23,968 nt of DNA from NCBI GenBank assembly GCA_016207825.1, contig JACQZI010000004.1, positions 1 through 23,968 on the forward strand, written 5' to 3'. Below the pieces are notes generated by a model. That model was not told where the DNA came from. It ran no database searches and was given only the letters and a program-made list of their open reading frames with translations. Source of the stretch: Planctomycetota bacterium (GTDB lineage: Bacteria; Planctomycetota; MHYJ01; JACQXL01; JACQZI01). A program made the position numbers and the translations under genes. Shown here piece after piece: positions 1-7,760 of this stretch. The stretch's first letter is position 1, and the number at the start of each line of letters is the position of its first letter.

Positions 1-21
1 GCCGATTCACATAATAAATCA

Positions 22-86
22 GGGGTCATAGACGGGTTCTCCTTATAAAAATACTGTTCTCTACAAGTATTTTCGTCTATGACCCT
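22..86. repeat. Imperfect inverted repeat (hairpin element)
   Basis: The arms GGTCATAGACG (near 24-34) and CGTCTATGACC (73-83) are reverse complements. Inside them AAAATACT and AGTATTTT also pair, leaving a bulge of about 12 nt on the left side. No gene overlaps it. It may be a small MITE/REP-like element or a structured upstream 3' UTR. The outer bases (GGGGTC...GAC) loosely resemble those of the palindrome-bounded element at 7570-7705. No flanking target-site duplication was recognised. Confidence 0.5.
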
Positions 87-137
87 GTTTTACTTTAACT
101 TTTATATCACTCCTCAAAATAATTATTCAACAAAGCA

Positions 138-172
138 GGGGCACCCCATTATCGGGAGTCCCCGTAGGGGGG
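138..172. repeat. Small GC-rich palindromic cluster
   Basis: This island in otherwise AT-rich DNA contains TCCCC-GTA-GGGG (159-170) preceded by CCCCATTATCGGGA. A related pair of sequences (CACCCCAT and ATAGGGAGTCCC) recurs at 12630-12672. The rest of 1-311 holds only the hairpin at 22-86 and the promoter at 279-306; no gene was seen. Confidence 0.35.
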
Positions 173-278
173 TCATGAAGCGATTTTCTTGTTATATCTA
201 TTCATGGCGATAATGACAAATTATTGACCACATCAGGAATAATTAGTATATTATTATAAGCGGTTTGGGAAATGATTT

Positions 279-306
279 TTGATAAAATCTCAATTAGCTA
301 TATAAA
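279..306 (+). promoter_or_regulatory. Sigma-70-type promoter of the HEAT lipoprotein gene, probably leaderless
   Basis: TTGATA (279-284), a 16-nt spacer and TATAAA (301-306) form a good promoter. The -10 box ends 5 nt before the ATG at 312, so the expected transcription start falls on or next to the start codon. No Shine-Dalgarno sequence precedes the ATG, which fits a leaderless mRNA. Confidence 0.5.
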
Positions 307-311
307 TAAAA

Positions 312-2366
312 ATGCTTAAACGTTTAATTGTTATTGGTTTGTTATTAACCGCGCTTGCCTCAAGCGGATGCTGGCTGTTTTTCAAGCCTAAAACTGAGAC
401 CCCGCCGCCGCCCAAGGCATTGGACCAGGCAGGATTAAGCGAGCAAAAACGAGCTCTTTATTCGGAAGACCCGGAATACCGGGCTCTGGCGGCAAACGCC
501 CTGATTGAACGCGGCGATAAGCGGGCAATGCAAACGCTGTCAGATGCTTTGCGGACGGCCAAAGATGAAGTAGTCGTTTCTATATTAAAAGTGCTGACCA
601 GGCGCCCGGAAATAAGGCTGATAGAGCCGCTTATTGACATACTGGAAACGAGAAACCCCGCTCTCCAACCGCTTATTTTCGAAGTGATAAAGTATTATGA
701 CCGTCCTGTTTTGATTCCCGATTTACTGGAGAGGCTCAGGCATAAAAATAAGACAATTGAGGCTAAGAATAACGTGGTCAAGGCGCTGGGCAAGGCGACC
801 AGCAAGGATGAGGTCGAGCCTTTAATCAATTATTTCGGGACTCATGACGGCAAGCTTGATGAGGAAATCAATAAGACCCTGGAGCAGATTACGCTCCAGC
901 GTTATAAGACCAAGGAAGAATGGCAGGAATGGTGGAGCGTTTACAAGGATAAACCGCGCGAAGTCTGGCTGGATGAAGCAGTCATAAAATATCAGAAGCT
1001 GATTGCGGAAAAGGATGCAAAAATAGATAAGATTATGACCGAGCTGGTGGGCATTAAGATAAACCAGCTTAATATCAGGTTGGAACAGGCCCGGAAAGGT
1101 CCCACGCAGGATGTCCTGGCGATTCTGTTCGGGGCGCTTACCGACAGCCTCTGGCAGGTGAAGAAATACGCGGTCGAGCAGTTTAAGACTGTACCGCAGG
1201 AATCTTTTAAGGATGTATTGCCCAAGCTGGCTGAAATGATAAACGCTCCGGAAGACGAATTGAGGACGACGGTAATCACCATGCTGGGAGAACTCGGCGG
1301 GGAAAACGAATTGCCTGCTCTTGTTAAAATCTTGGAGAATCCCAAGGAAAAAGACGCCATGCGGATAATCGCGGCGAACGCTTTGGGCAGGTTGGCCAAC
1401 CAGAAGGCAACCGCTCCTTTGACCGGACAATTGAAAGGGAATTCACAGGCTCTGATCTTAGCGGTGATTGAGGCACTCGGCAAGATAAAGGACGGTTCAG
1501 CCGTTCCCGCACTGGTCATATGCCTGGAAGATAAAGCTAAAACTGACGATGTGCACAGGGATGTTATCGAATCGCTCGGAGAGATAAAAACTCCTTATGC
1601 GGTGGAAGTGATTATACAATACGCTTCGGACATCCGCGACCGTATACGCTGGACGGTGGCGAGCAACCTGGGAAAAGTGATGACAAATACCGCAATAGCT
1701 CCATTGTCAAAACTTTTGGAAGACCAGTTTGACGATATCCGCCAGACCAGTGCCGAATCCATGGGTAATCTTGGGATGGAAGAAGGCGCCCAGTATTTAA
1801 TCAAAGCCCTTTTTAACGACAAGGATCCGCGCGTCCGGGAGCTTTCCGCGGTCGCGTTGGGTAAAATCAAAAGCGCCCTGTCGCTTTCCAGTATCATACC
1901 GGCGCTCTCCGATGCAAACGAGAAGGTGGCTAATGCCGCCTGGAATACCATCGTTATCACAATCAATTCTGACGTGAAGCTGTTGGCTGATATCGCCGGT
2001 CAGCTGGCCGGCGCAAAACACCTGTCGAGAGCCGCGGAACTTTATAAAAAAGCCGTGGAGACATCTAATGAAGAGGCTCATGTAAAGGCGCTCCTGGAAA
2101 TCTACAAGGAATTAAAACAGGTGGATGGGACGGCCAAGATGTATGCGAACTTAATCGCACGGCAGGTTAAGAACTCATCTCCATGGCGCGACCTGAAAGT
2201 TGAGCTGGTTAATTTTCTATATGAAAATAAAGAATACGCTAAGGTTCTTGAAGAAGTCAAGGAGCCTCTGGCCGACCCGAACATTCCCCAGAATACAGCC
2301 GAACAGTTGCAAAAGCTGAAAACCGAAAGCGAAAAAGCGCTGAAAGACGCGAAGCCCCCGGAGTAA
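312..2366 (+). CDS. HEAT-repeat lipoprotein with C-terminal TPR-like region
   Basis: This 684-aa protein begins with a lipoprotein signal: basic MLKR, a hydrophobic stretch and the lipobox ASSGC with the lipidation Cys at residue 20. A Pro-rich linker (about 30-35) follows. Residues about 45-200 form a HEAT solenoid ending in an EEWQEWW segment that I associate with planctomycete HEAT proteins. Residues about 220-270 are helical, possibly coiled coil. Residues about 275-560 are a second run of HEAT units (repeated 'ALGxI/L' helices), and 575-680 resemble TPR helices. It is probably a membrane-anchored, periplasm-facing protein scaffold with no catalytic motif. It ends 3 nt before aroC, whose ribosome-binding site overlaps its stop, so the two are co-transcribed. 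The precise role is unknown. Confidence 0.85.
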   Translation: MLKRLIVIGLLLTALASSGCWLFFKPKTETPPPPKALDQAGLSEQKRALYSEDPEYRALAANALIERGDKRAMQTLSDALRTAKDEVVVSILKVLTRRPEIRLIEPLIDILETRNPALQPLIFEVIKYYDRPVLIPDLLERLRHKNKTIEAKNNVVKALGKATSKDEVEPLINYFGTHDGKLDEEINKTLEQITLQRYKTKEEWQEWWSVYKDKPREVWLDEAVIKYQKLIAEKDAKIDKIMTELVGIKINQLNIRLEQARKGPTQDVLAILFGALTDSLWQVKKYAVEQFKTVPQESFKDVLPKLAEMINAPEDELRTTVITMLGELGGENELPALVKILENPKEKDAMRIIAANALGRLANQKATAPLTGQLKGNSQALILAVIEALGKIKDGSAVPALVICLEDKAKTDDVHRDVIESLGEIKTPYAVEVIIQYASDIRDRIRWTVASNLGKVMTNTAIAPLSKLLEDQFDDIRQTSAESMGNLGMEEGAQYLIKALFNDKDPRVRELSAVALGKIKSALSLSSIIPALSDANEKVANAAWNTIVITINSDVKLLADIAGQLAGAKHLSRAAELYKKAVETSNEEAHVKALLEIYKELKQVDGTAKMYANLIARQVKNSSPWRDLKVELVNFLYENKEYAKVLEEVKEPLADPNIPQNTAEQLQKLKTESEKALKDAKPPE

Positions 2367-2369
2367 AAT

Positions 2370-3500
2370 ATGCTTTCATACCAGACGGCCGGAGAATCAC
2401 ACGGGAAATATCTCGTCGCGTTGATTCAGGGCTTGCCGGCGGGCTTATCCGTAAACTTAAATCTTATCAAATCCGAGCTCAAAAGGCGCAGGGACTGCAT
2501 CGGGAGAAGCAAGAGGTCGCAAAGCGAACCGGACCGGTTTGAAATAGTTACCGGATTAAGAAAAGGGAAGACCATCGGCGCGCCCCTGACCATATTAATC
2601 CCGAACAAAAAACCAAAGACAGATTCCATGCCGCCTTTGACGCGTTTAAGGCCGGGGCATATTGATATCGCGGCCGCGGCGAAGTTCGGCGCCAAAGACG
2701 TCCGCGATTTCACTGAGCGGGCAAGTGCCCGCGAGACCGCGGTGCGCGTTGCCGCCGGCGCAATCGCCAAAATGTTGCTTGCCGAATTCGGAATCGAAAT
2801 CGCCGGTTATGTCAATGAAATCGGCGGGGTTATGCTGTGCCCTTTATTCCCGTCATTCAACAATGCCGCCGAATTGAGAAGGCGGTTAATCCCCGAAATA
2901 TACGGGCTGGATAAAGAGGCGTGTTTACAGGCCATCAAGAAAATAAATGAGGCCGGAAGAAAAGGCGACACGCTCGGAGGCATTTTCACGGTCGTCGGGT
3001 TTAATGTTCCGGCAGGGCTTGGTTCGCACAGCCAGTGGAATTTAAGGATAGACAGCAGATTGGCGGCCGCGGTAATGGCGATACCCGCGGTTAAGGGAGT
3101 GGAACTCGGGCTCGGATTCGGATACAGCCGGGTTGCCGGCACCGGCGCCCATGATCTCATATACTTTAACGGCAACAAGCCTCTTTTCAATAAAGGAGGC
3201 GGTTTGAAGCGCGTTACCGATAATGCGGGAGGAATAGAAGGCGGAATTACAAACGGGGAAAATATAATAATTCGAGCCGCGGTTAAGCCTGTGCCGACAC
3301 TGGGAAAGCCTCTTAAAACGATAGACCTGGCGACAGGAAAAACCAGCCGCGCGCGGGTGGAATCCGCCGATATCTGCGCGGCCGCGCCGGCATTGGTGGT
3401 TGCCGAATCCGCGGCGGCGTTTGAATTAGCAAGAGCATTTCTTGATAAGTTCGGCGGAGACACCGTCAGTCAGATTAAGCGTCATTTTGGGTCGGCCTGA
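2370..3500 (+). CDS. aroC: Chorismate synthase
   Basis: This enzyme converts 5-enolpyruvylshikimate-3-phosphate to chorismate, the last step of the shikimate pathway, using reduced FMN without net oxidation. At 376 aa it is within the usual 350-400 range. The N-terminal GESHG motif, the RRRDCIGRS segment, RPGHIDIAAAAKFG, and the strong family signature RASARETAVRVAAGAIA (about residues 112-128) are all present. GGIEGGITNG and KPVPTLGKP follow, with a complete C-terminus. The start is supported by GGAG overlapping the stop of the upstream gene, 7 nt before ATG. It is probably translationally coupled to the HEAT lipoprotein. No other shikimate gene lies nearby. The cytoplasmic role is well supported by the motifs. 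Confidence 0.97.
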   Translation: MLSYQTAGESHGKYLVALIQGLPAGLSVNLNLIKSELKRRRDCIGRSKRSQSEPDRFEIVTGLRKGKTIGAPLTILIPNKKPKTDSMPPLTRLRPGHIDIAAAAKFGAKDVRDFTERASARETAVRVAAGAIAKMLLAEFGIEIAGYVNEIGGVMLCPLFPSFNNAAELRRRLIPEIYGLDKEACLQAIKKINEAGRKGDTLGGIFTVVGFNVPAGLGSHSQWNLRIDSRLAAAVMAIPAVKGVELGLGFGYSRVAGTGAHDLIYFNGNKPLFNKGGGLKRVTDNAGGIEGGITNGENIIIRAAVKPVPTLGKPLKTIDLATGKTSRARVESADICAAAPALVVAESAAAFELARAFLDKFGGDTVSQIKRHFGSA

Positions 3501-3525
3501 TTCTCCGCATGGCAGAATATTTTAC

Positions 3526-3553
3526 TTGCTTATCACCTTGTTTTTTATATAAT
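3526..3553 (+). promoter_or_regulatory. Sigma-70-type promoter of the kinase gene, probably leaderless
   Basis: TTGCTT (3526-3531), a 16-nt spacer and a perfect TATAAT (3548-3553). The ATG at 3562 begins 8 nt after the -10 box, so the transcript should start at or just before the start codon. No Shine-Dalgarno sequence is visible. This promoter separates the kinase-xseB-ispA group from aroC. Confidence 0.55.
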
Positions 3554-3561
3554 CAGTCTGT

Positions 3562-4731
3562 ATGAGTCATGATAAAAAGGTTGACTATTCATTCGGGGCG
3601 GTTGCGGTACAGTTGGGATATACTACGGTTGAACGAATCAATGAGTGCCTGAGAATTCAGCATAAAATAAAAGAACTCGGTATCGAGCCTATGAAACTTG
3701 GTGAGGTAATGATAGACAAGGGATATCTTACCGAGGCCCAGGTGAAACATATCTTCCGCATCCAGGGTTTAAAAGGCGGCCACACAACAATTGCCGGTTA
3801 TAAAATAATCAGCGAAATCGGGCGCGGCTCGATGGGCAGTGTTTATAAGGCGTTGCAGATAAGCATGGACCGCGTAGTGGCGATAAAAATACTGGCTCCG
3901 CAGTTGGCTCAAAACGAAAAGTTCGTGCAACGTTTTTTCCAGGAGGCCCGCGCCGTTGCCAAGCTAAACCATCCCAATATCGTCCAGGGAATTGATGTTG
4001 GGGAGTCAAACGGAGTCCATTACTTTGCCATGGAGTATATTGACGGCCCTTCTTTGGAAGATGTTATAAAACAACACGGGCCTTTGTCCGAAGAAGCGGC
4101 GCTTGATATAATGATACAAACTTCCAAGGCGCTTGAGCATGCGCATAAAAATAATATGGTGCACCGTGATGTAAAACCAACTAATATCATGGTAACCACA
4201 GATAATGTCATTAAATTATGCGACCTGGGACTTGCGCTTATTATATCCAAGGAAACAGCCGAGCAAAAACGGGTTATCATGGGAACTCCTTCTTATATTT
4301 CTCCAGAGCAGGCAAAAGGAGATCCTGATGTCGATATCCGTTCGGATATTTATTCGCTGGGGGCTACTTTTTACTATATTTTAATCGGCCAACCACCTTT
4401 TAGTGGGTCAACATCCAGCGAGGTTATTAAAAAACATATCACTGAACCGCTGGTTGCTCCGAATACTAAAAATGACGAAATTTCACAATGGACAAATGAT
4501 ATTATCATTAAAATGATGACGAAAAAGCGAGAGGATAGGCATCAAACGCCTTTTGAGCTTATAAAAGAATTGGAAAACACGCTACAAATGCTTAGAACTC
4601 CTCTTTTGGAGCCGGAACCGCTACCTGCGGGTAAAACCAAGCGATTAAGCGCATTTTCCAAACTTAACCGCCTTCGCCGGACCGGGGTTCAACCGTCTTT
4701 TAATTTTCGCTATAAAAAAAGGATCAGATAA
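3562..4731 (+). CDS. Soluble Hanks-type Ser/Thr protein kinase with N-terminal MshEN-like segment
   Basis: This 389-aa protein has residues about 80-345 as a complete eukaryotic-like kinase domain: Gly loop GRGSMGSVYK (87-96), VAIK Lys109, HRDVKPTN (201-208), metal-binding DLG (221-223, replacing DFG), GTPSYISPE (241-249) and SDIYSLG (261-267). All catalytic residues are present, so it should be active. Residues about 10-70 contain 'LGYTTVERINECLRIQ' and 'LGEVMIDKGYLTEAQ', resembling two units of the N-terminal domain of type II secretion ATPases (MshEN-like). There is no transmembrane helix or extracellular sensor, unlike classic PknB. The C-terminus is strongly basic (KLNRLRRTG...RYKKRIR). 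It lies 3 nt upstream of xseB. Substrates are unknown. Confidence 0.92.
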   Translation: MSHDKKVDYSFGAVAVQLGYTTVERINECLRIQHKIKELGIEPMKLGEVMIDKGYLTEAQVKHIFRIQGLKGGHTTIAGYKIISEIGRGSMGSVYKALQISMDRVVAIKILAPQLAQNEKFVQRFFQEARAVAKLNHPNIVQGIDVGESNGVHYFAMEYIDGPSLEDVIKQHGPLSEEAALDIMIQTSKALEHAHKNNMVHRDVKPTNIMVTTDNVIKLCDLGLALIISKETAEQKRVIMGTPSYISPEQAKGDPDVDIRSDIYSLGATFYYILIGQPPFSGSTSSEVIKKHITEPLVAPNTKNDEISQWTNDIIIKMMTKKREDRHQTPFELIKELENTLQMLRTPLLEPEPLPAGKTKRLSAFSKLNRLRRTGVQPSFNFRYKKRIR

Positions 4732-4734
4732 TAT

Positions 4735-5016
4735 ATGAAAAAAGAACGTTTTTCACCGATAGAAACAACCGCAAGAAAAGAATCCGGCCAGAAATTCGAA
4801 GAATACCTGTTGCAAGCGGAAAAAATAGTCGCGGGACTTGAAGAAGGAAATCTCGACCTAGAAGAATCGTTATGCCATTATGAAGAAGGGATTAAAGCCC
4901 TCAAAAAGTGTTACGAAATCCTTAATGGCATAGAAAAAAGAATAGAAATCTTGATTAAAGACGAAAAAGGCAATTTCCAGTGCAAGCCGTTTAAGAAATC
5001 AAATGATAACGAATAA
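4735..5016 (+). CDS. xseB: Exodeoxyribonuclease VII small subunit
   Basis: This 93-aa protein has the diagnostic XseB core: FEEYLLQAEKIVAGLEEGNLDLEESL (about residues 21-46), then YEEGIKALKKCYEIL. These are two helices that pack around the XseA catalytic subunit to form the exonuclease VII that degrades single-stranded DNA. The family usually has 70-90 residues; here a charged N-terminal extension of about 20 residues is present. It follows the kinase by 3 nt and overlaps ispA by 14 nt, matching the common bacterial xseB-ispA arrangement. xseA is not in this window. The weak GGA-containing ribosome site 10-12 nt upstream suggests coupling to the kinase gene. Confidence 0.93.
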   Translation: MKKERFSPIETTARKESGQKFEEYLLQAEKIVAGLEEGNLDLEESLCHYEEGIKALKKCYEILNGIEKRIEILIKDEKGNFQCKPFKKSNDNE

Positions 5017-5839
5017 TACCAGTAAATACCTGAAAGAGCAAAGACAAAAGGTGGATAAAACGTTGCTTAATTACCTGCCTTCTAAAAAAGATATTCCGGG
5101 CGAGCTTTATGACGCAATGGTTTACAGCGTCCTTTCAGGCGGCAAGCGAATTAGGCCTATTCTTGCTTTGACTGTTGGTAGGATATTCGGCGCGGGCGAA
5201 AAAGCGCTTATGCCGGCGGCCTGCGCGATAGAATTTATCCATACGTACTCTTTGATTCACGATGACCTGCCGGCAATGGATGATGATGACTTGCGCCGTG
5301 GCAAACCAACTACCCATAAAGTATTTGGGGAAGCCGTGGCGATTCTTACTGGCGACGCGTTTTTAACCCAAGCAATTGAAGTGCTGGCGTCTGGAAAATA
5401 CCAACCTGTAATAAGTAAACGGCTTATTTCAGAAATTACATCGGCTGTCGGAGCTAAAGGTATGGTCGGCGGACAGGTTTTGGATTTAAATTTCACTCAT
5501 AATAAGACAAAAACTGTGCCGAATCCTGATAATAAATCTTATACTAAAATGCTTGGGATGAAAACGGCCGCCTTGATAAAGGCTTCAGTTTATTGTGGCG
5601 GAATTATCGCCCGGTGCAATAAAAAAATGTTAGACATGCTTGAAGTTTATGGTCAGCATATCGGGCTTGCTTTCCAGCTAAAAGACGATGCTTTGGATTA
5701 CCCCGCTTCGGTAAGGGATAAATATCTAACCGAAGCGGAAAAGACAATCGTCCGCGCGAAGGCGGCGCTGAAACATATCGGAAGGAAAGCCCGTATATTG
5801 GAAGAACTGGCGGATTATATCGTAAAAAGAGCTTTTTAA
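5003..5839 (+). CDS. ispA: Short-chain trans-prenyl diphosphate synthase (farnesyl/geranylgeranyl type), with a missing segment
   Basis: This 278-aa enzyme should condense isopentenyl diphosphate with allylic diphosphates for isoprenoid synthesis. Visible motifs are SGGKRIRP (45-52), the first Asp-rich motif DDLPAMDDDD (87-96), VGGQVLDL (155-162), KTAALIKAS (187-195) and the second Asp-rich motif DDALD (228-232). Downstream of DDALD the usual GK..G.D...GK.TYP block (about 20 residues, including a conserved Lys) is absent. In its place is a short stretch encoded by a 10-bp inverted repeat (5703-5738). The frame stays open and the C-terminal helix 'LADYIVKR' is normal. The protein may therefore be altered in activity or chain length. 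It overlaps xseB by 14 nt and is followed 13 nt later by a secreted protein gene. Confidence 0.9.
   Translation: MITNNTSKYLKEQRQKVDKTLLNYLPSKKDIPGELYDAMVYSVLSGGKRIRPILALTVGRIFGAGEKALMPAACAIEFIHTYSLIHDDLPAMDDDDLRRGKPTTHKVFGEAVAILTGDAFLTQAIEVLASGKYQPVISKRLISEITSAVGAKGMVGGQVLDLNFTHNKTKTVPNPDNKSYTKMLGMKTAALIKASVYCGGIIARCNKKMLDMLEVYGQHIGLAFQLKDDALDYPASVRDKYLTEAEKTIVRAKAALKHIGRKARILEELADYIVKRAF
5703..5738. repeat. 10-bp inverted repeat inside ispA
   Basis: CCGCTTCGGT (5703-5712) and ACCGAAGCGG (5729-5738) are perfect reverse complements with a 16-nt loop. They sit exactly where the conserved GK.TYP segment of prenyl synthases should be encoded. The repeat could be the scar of a deletion or of insertion of a small palindrome. 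Confidence 0.6.
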
Positions 5840-5852
5840 TAAAGGAGAATTT

Positions 5853-7238
5853 ATGAAATACCGATTAGCGTTTTTAGCGGGATTATTAGTGTGCGGATGT
5901 TTAATTTCGACCGGTATTTTCGGAGCGGATAAGGATGACGGTCCCAAGGAAATAACCTTCCAGTATGTGGCGGACTGGAGTATTTTAAAGAATATCCCCA
6001 GCCCGTGCCTGGAGCCGCCGGAAATCATGGACGACTATCTTCCGCTCCCGAATCCGCATCATTCCAAGGGGTTCCGCGCCTTTACGGATAACGCTGTTTT
6101 GAAAGTTGATTCGGACGGTGATACCAAGGCTGACAAGGATATTAAAAAGAAGGAAGAACTGGTGACGTTTGATATCGTTTATGAGGGCGGCGTAAAAGGG
6201 AAATACCAGATGCGTTTCTGGCAGAACGGGGTGAATTACATGGGCGCCCAAAAAGTGCCGCGCTGGTGTTATCAACGCGGTGGTTTTATGAAAGGGCAGG
6301 CAGAGGGGGAAGTCATCCTTCTAATCGATGATAATAATAACGGCTTTTACAACGATTACGGAGAAGACGCCATTGTTATCGGCCAGAATTCCAAAGGGGC
6401 AGGCAGGCTTTCCCGTTTTATCAACCTAAAGGACAGCATGTATGAAATTACCATAGATACCACCGGAACGAAAGCCCAGCTGAAAAAATGCGCTGAAAAG
6501 CTCGGCAGGATAAACATAGAAAAAGAACTGAATTTTCCTAAGATGAAACCCGTCGTGTTAACCCTTAAAAGTGGTGACAAGTATATAAATATTTTCCCGG
6601 GGCGCAAGACCAACTTTTTACCGGTCGGCGAATATGAATTTGACCAGGCGATATTTGACCAGCGGTTAAGGGCAAGAGCCGGAGCCTTCCCGAAAATAAC
6701 AATCGAAGAAGGCAAAGAAACGATGATGAAATGGGGAGGTCCTTTTAAGCTGCTTTTAAAGCCGAGCCTGGAAAAATCAGGACAACTGGTTATATTTATT
6801 CCACCTGCGGAATATAAACCGCCGGCGCTTAATACCAAAATAGTTGAATGCCCGTTTATAAAAATGTCGCTTCCCACGGCGGTTGTCGGTGCACAGGGAG
6901 AGGAATATTTCGGCTCTCCGGAATTTAAGGACGAAAAAGGTTTTTGCCTGCCTGATGCAACGATAGATTTATTTATGGTTGCGATAGCTGCCAAGGAGCC
7001 CGCGCAGGGGGTGAAAACGGCTAAAGGGAAGCTTTTGAATAAAATAGGAAATCAATTCGTGGATAATTGGGTGAAAATCGATATGTCCGGACTGGTGGAA
7101 AAGAAGCCTCCTTACTGGGACGGGTATTACCAATGTCCGCTTTACGATTATAAGGGGAAAATCGGCATAAAAGTTTCAACCAAGAGCAATATTTTCGGCG
7201 AGTTGGTTTTTGAGCAGGAGATGGAAATCCAGCAATAA
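5853..7238 (+). CDS. Secreted protein of unknown function with EF-hand-like loops
   Basis: I do not recognise the family of this 461-aa protein. It has a Sec-type signal peptide (MKYRLAFLAGLLVCGCLISTGIFGAD); the CGC within it is an imperfect lipobox, so lipidation is uncertain. Two Asp/Asn-rich loops resemble calcium-binding EF-hand or dockerin loops: DSDGDTKADKD (about 86-96) and DDNNNGFYNDYGED (about 154-167). The middle part repeats phrases like KITIEEGKET and KWGGPFKLLLKP, suggesting beta-sandwich domains. A strong Shine-Dalgarno AAAGGAG lies 7 nt before the ATG. The gene starts 13 nt after ispA, so it is probably the last gene of that transcript, and it ends 9 nt from the convergent acylphosphatase gene. 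It is likely exported to the envelope or cell surface. Confidence 0.8.
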   Translation: MKYRLAFLAGLLVCGCLISTGIFGADKDDGPKEITFQYVADWSILKNIPSPCLEPPEIMDDYLPLPNPHHSKGFRAFTDNAVLKVDSDGDTKADKDIKKKEELVTFDIVYEGGVKGKYQMRFWQNGVNYMGAQKVPRWCYQRGGFMKGQAEGEVILLIDDNNNGFYNDYGEDAIVIGQNSKGAGRLSRFINLKDSMYEITIDTTGTKAQLKKCAEKLGRINIEKELNFPKMKPVVLTLKSGDKYINIFPGRKTNFLPVGEYEFDQAIFDQRLRARAGAFPKITIEEGKETMMKWGGPFKLLLKPSLEKSGQLVIFIPPAEYKPPALNTKIVECPFIKMSLPTAVVGAQGEEYFGSPEFKDEKGFCLPDATIDLFMVAIAAKEPAQGVKTAKGKLLNKIGNQFVDNWVKIDMSGLVEKKPPYWDGYYQCPLYDYKGKIGIKVSTKSNIFGELVFEQEMEIQQ

Positions 7239-7247
7239 TTGAGAAAT

Positions 7248-7529
7248 TCAATATACAGTAGTAAATTCGCCTGATTGTCCTTCGGGCGTTTCCCATTTTA
7301 TCTCCACATTCGTAACTCTGGCCGATGGCGGTCCGTGATGCGCCCAGGTTATCATGGCATCTACCGCGGCGTCATTTCCTTCAAACACGGTTTCCACGCG
7401 GCCGTCAGGGATGTTTTTTACCCAGCCGGTTAATCCCAATCTGCGGGCTTCGTTTTCTGTGTGGGCGCGGAAGAATACGCCCTGGACCCGGCCGCTTATC
7501 CAGAGATGCGCTCTTTTCATAAATTTCAT
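7248..7529 (-). CDS. acyP: Acylphosphatase
   Basis: This small enzyme hydrolyses the carboxyl-phosphate bond of acylphosphates such as acetyl phosphate. With the chosen start (MKFMKRAHLW) it has 93 aa, matching the 90-100 aa family. The phosphate-binding loop GRVQGVFFR (Arg21) and the WVKNIPDGRVE segment (catalytic Asn39) are intact. The frame stays open upstream to 7619, but those 30 residues have no family similarity and run into the palindromic element, so I reject that longer start. A second ATG at 7520 is also possible. No Shine-Dalgarno site is evident. The gene is convergent with the secreted-protein gene. Confidence 0.93.
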   Translation of the reverse strand: MKFMKRAHLWISGRVQGVFFRAHTENEARRLGLTGWVKNIPDGRVETVFEGNDAAVDAMITWAHHGPPSARVTNVEIKWETPEGQSGEFTTVY

Positions 7530-7569
7530 AATAGCATTTTTCGGTTTCAAGGTGAAGTAAAATTTAATT

Positions 7570-7705
7570 GACCCCGTTAGAGACGGTTGATATAATTTCA
7601 GAACGAAAAAGTAAAGCATCGGGAAACGTTAAAGATATCGCCGATAGGCTCAACTTTATTAAACGGCCGTCCCGCTTTAGCGGGGCGACCTGTCTCTAAC
7701 GGGGT
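7570..7705. mobile_element. Palindrome-bounded non-coding element, MITE/REPIN-like
   Basis: Perfect 14-nt inverted arms ACCCCGTTAGAGAC (7571-7584) and GTCTCTAACGGGGT (7692-7705) enclose about 107 nt. An internal hairpin CCCGCTTTAGCGGG lies just inside the right arm. The enclosed DNA has no convincing ORF. The layout, two short palindromic ends around a non-coding core between genes, is typical of non-autonomous elements mobilised in trans. No flanking duplication or transposase was seen. Confidence 0.5.
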
Positions 7706-7760
7706 TGACCCAATTACTAGCCTATGATTTTTATATTTCAGGAAGGTAGGAGCAATTACA

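Noticed and set aside
7530-7619. 30-residue N-terminal extension of acylphosphatase
   Set aside because: It is not family-like, it overlaps the palindrome-bounded element, and the shorter start gives the normal family length.
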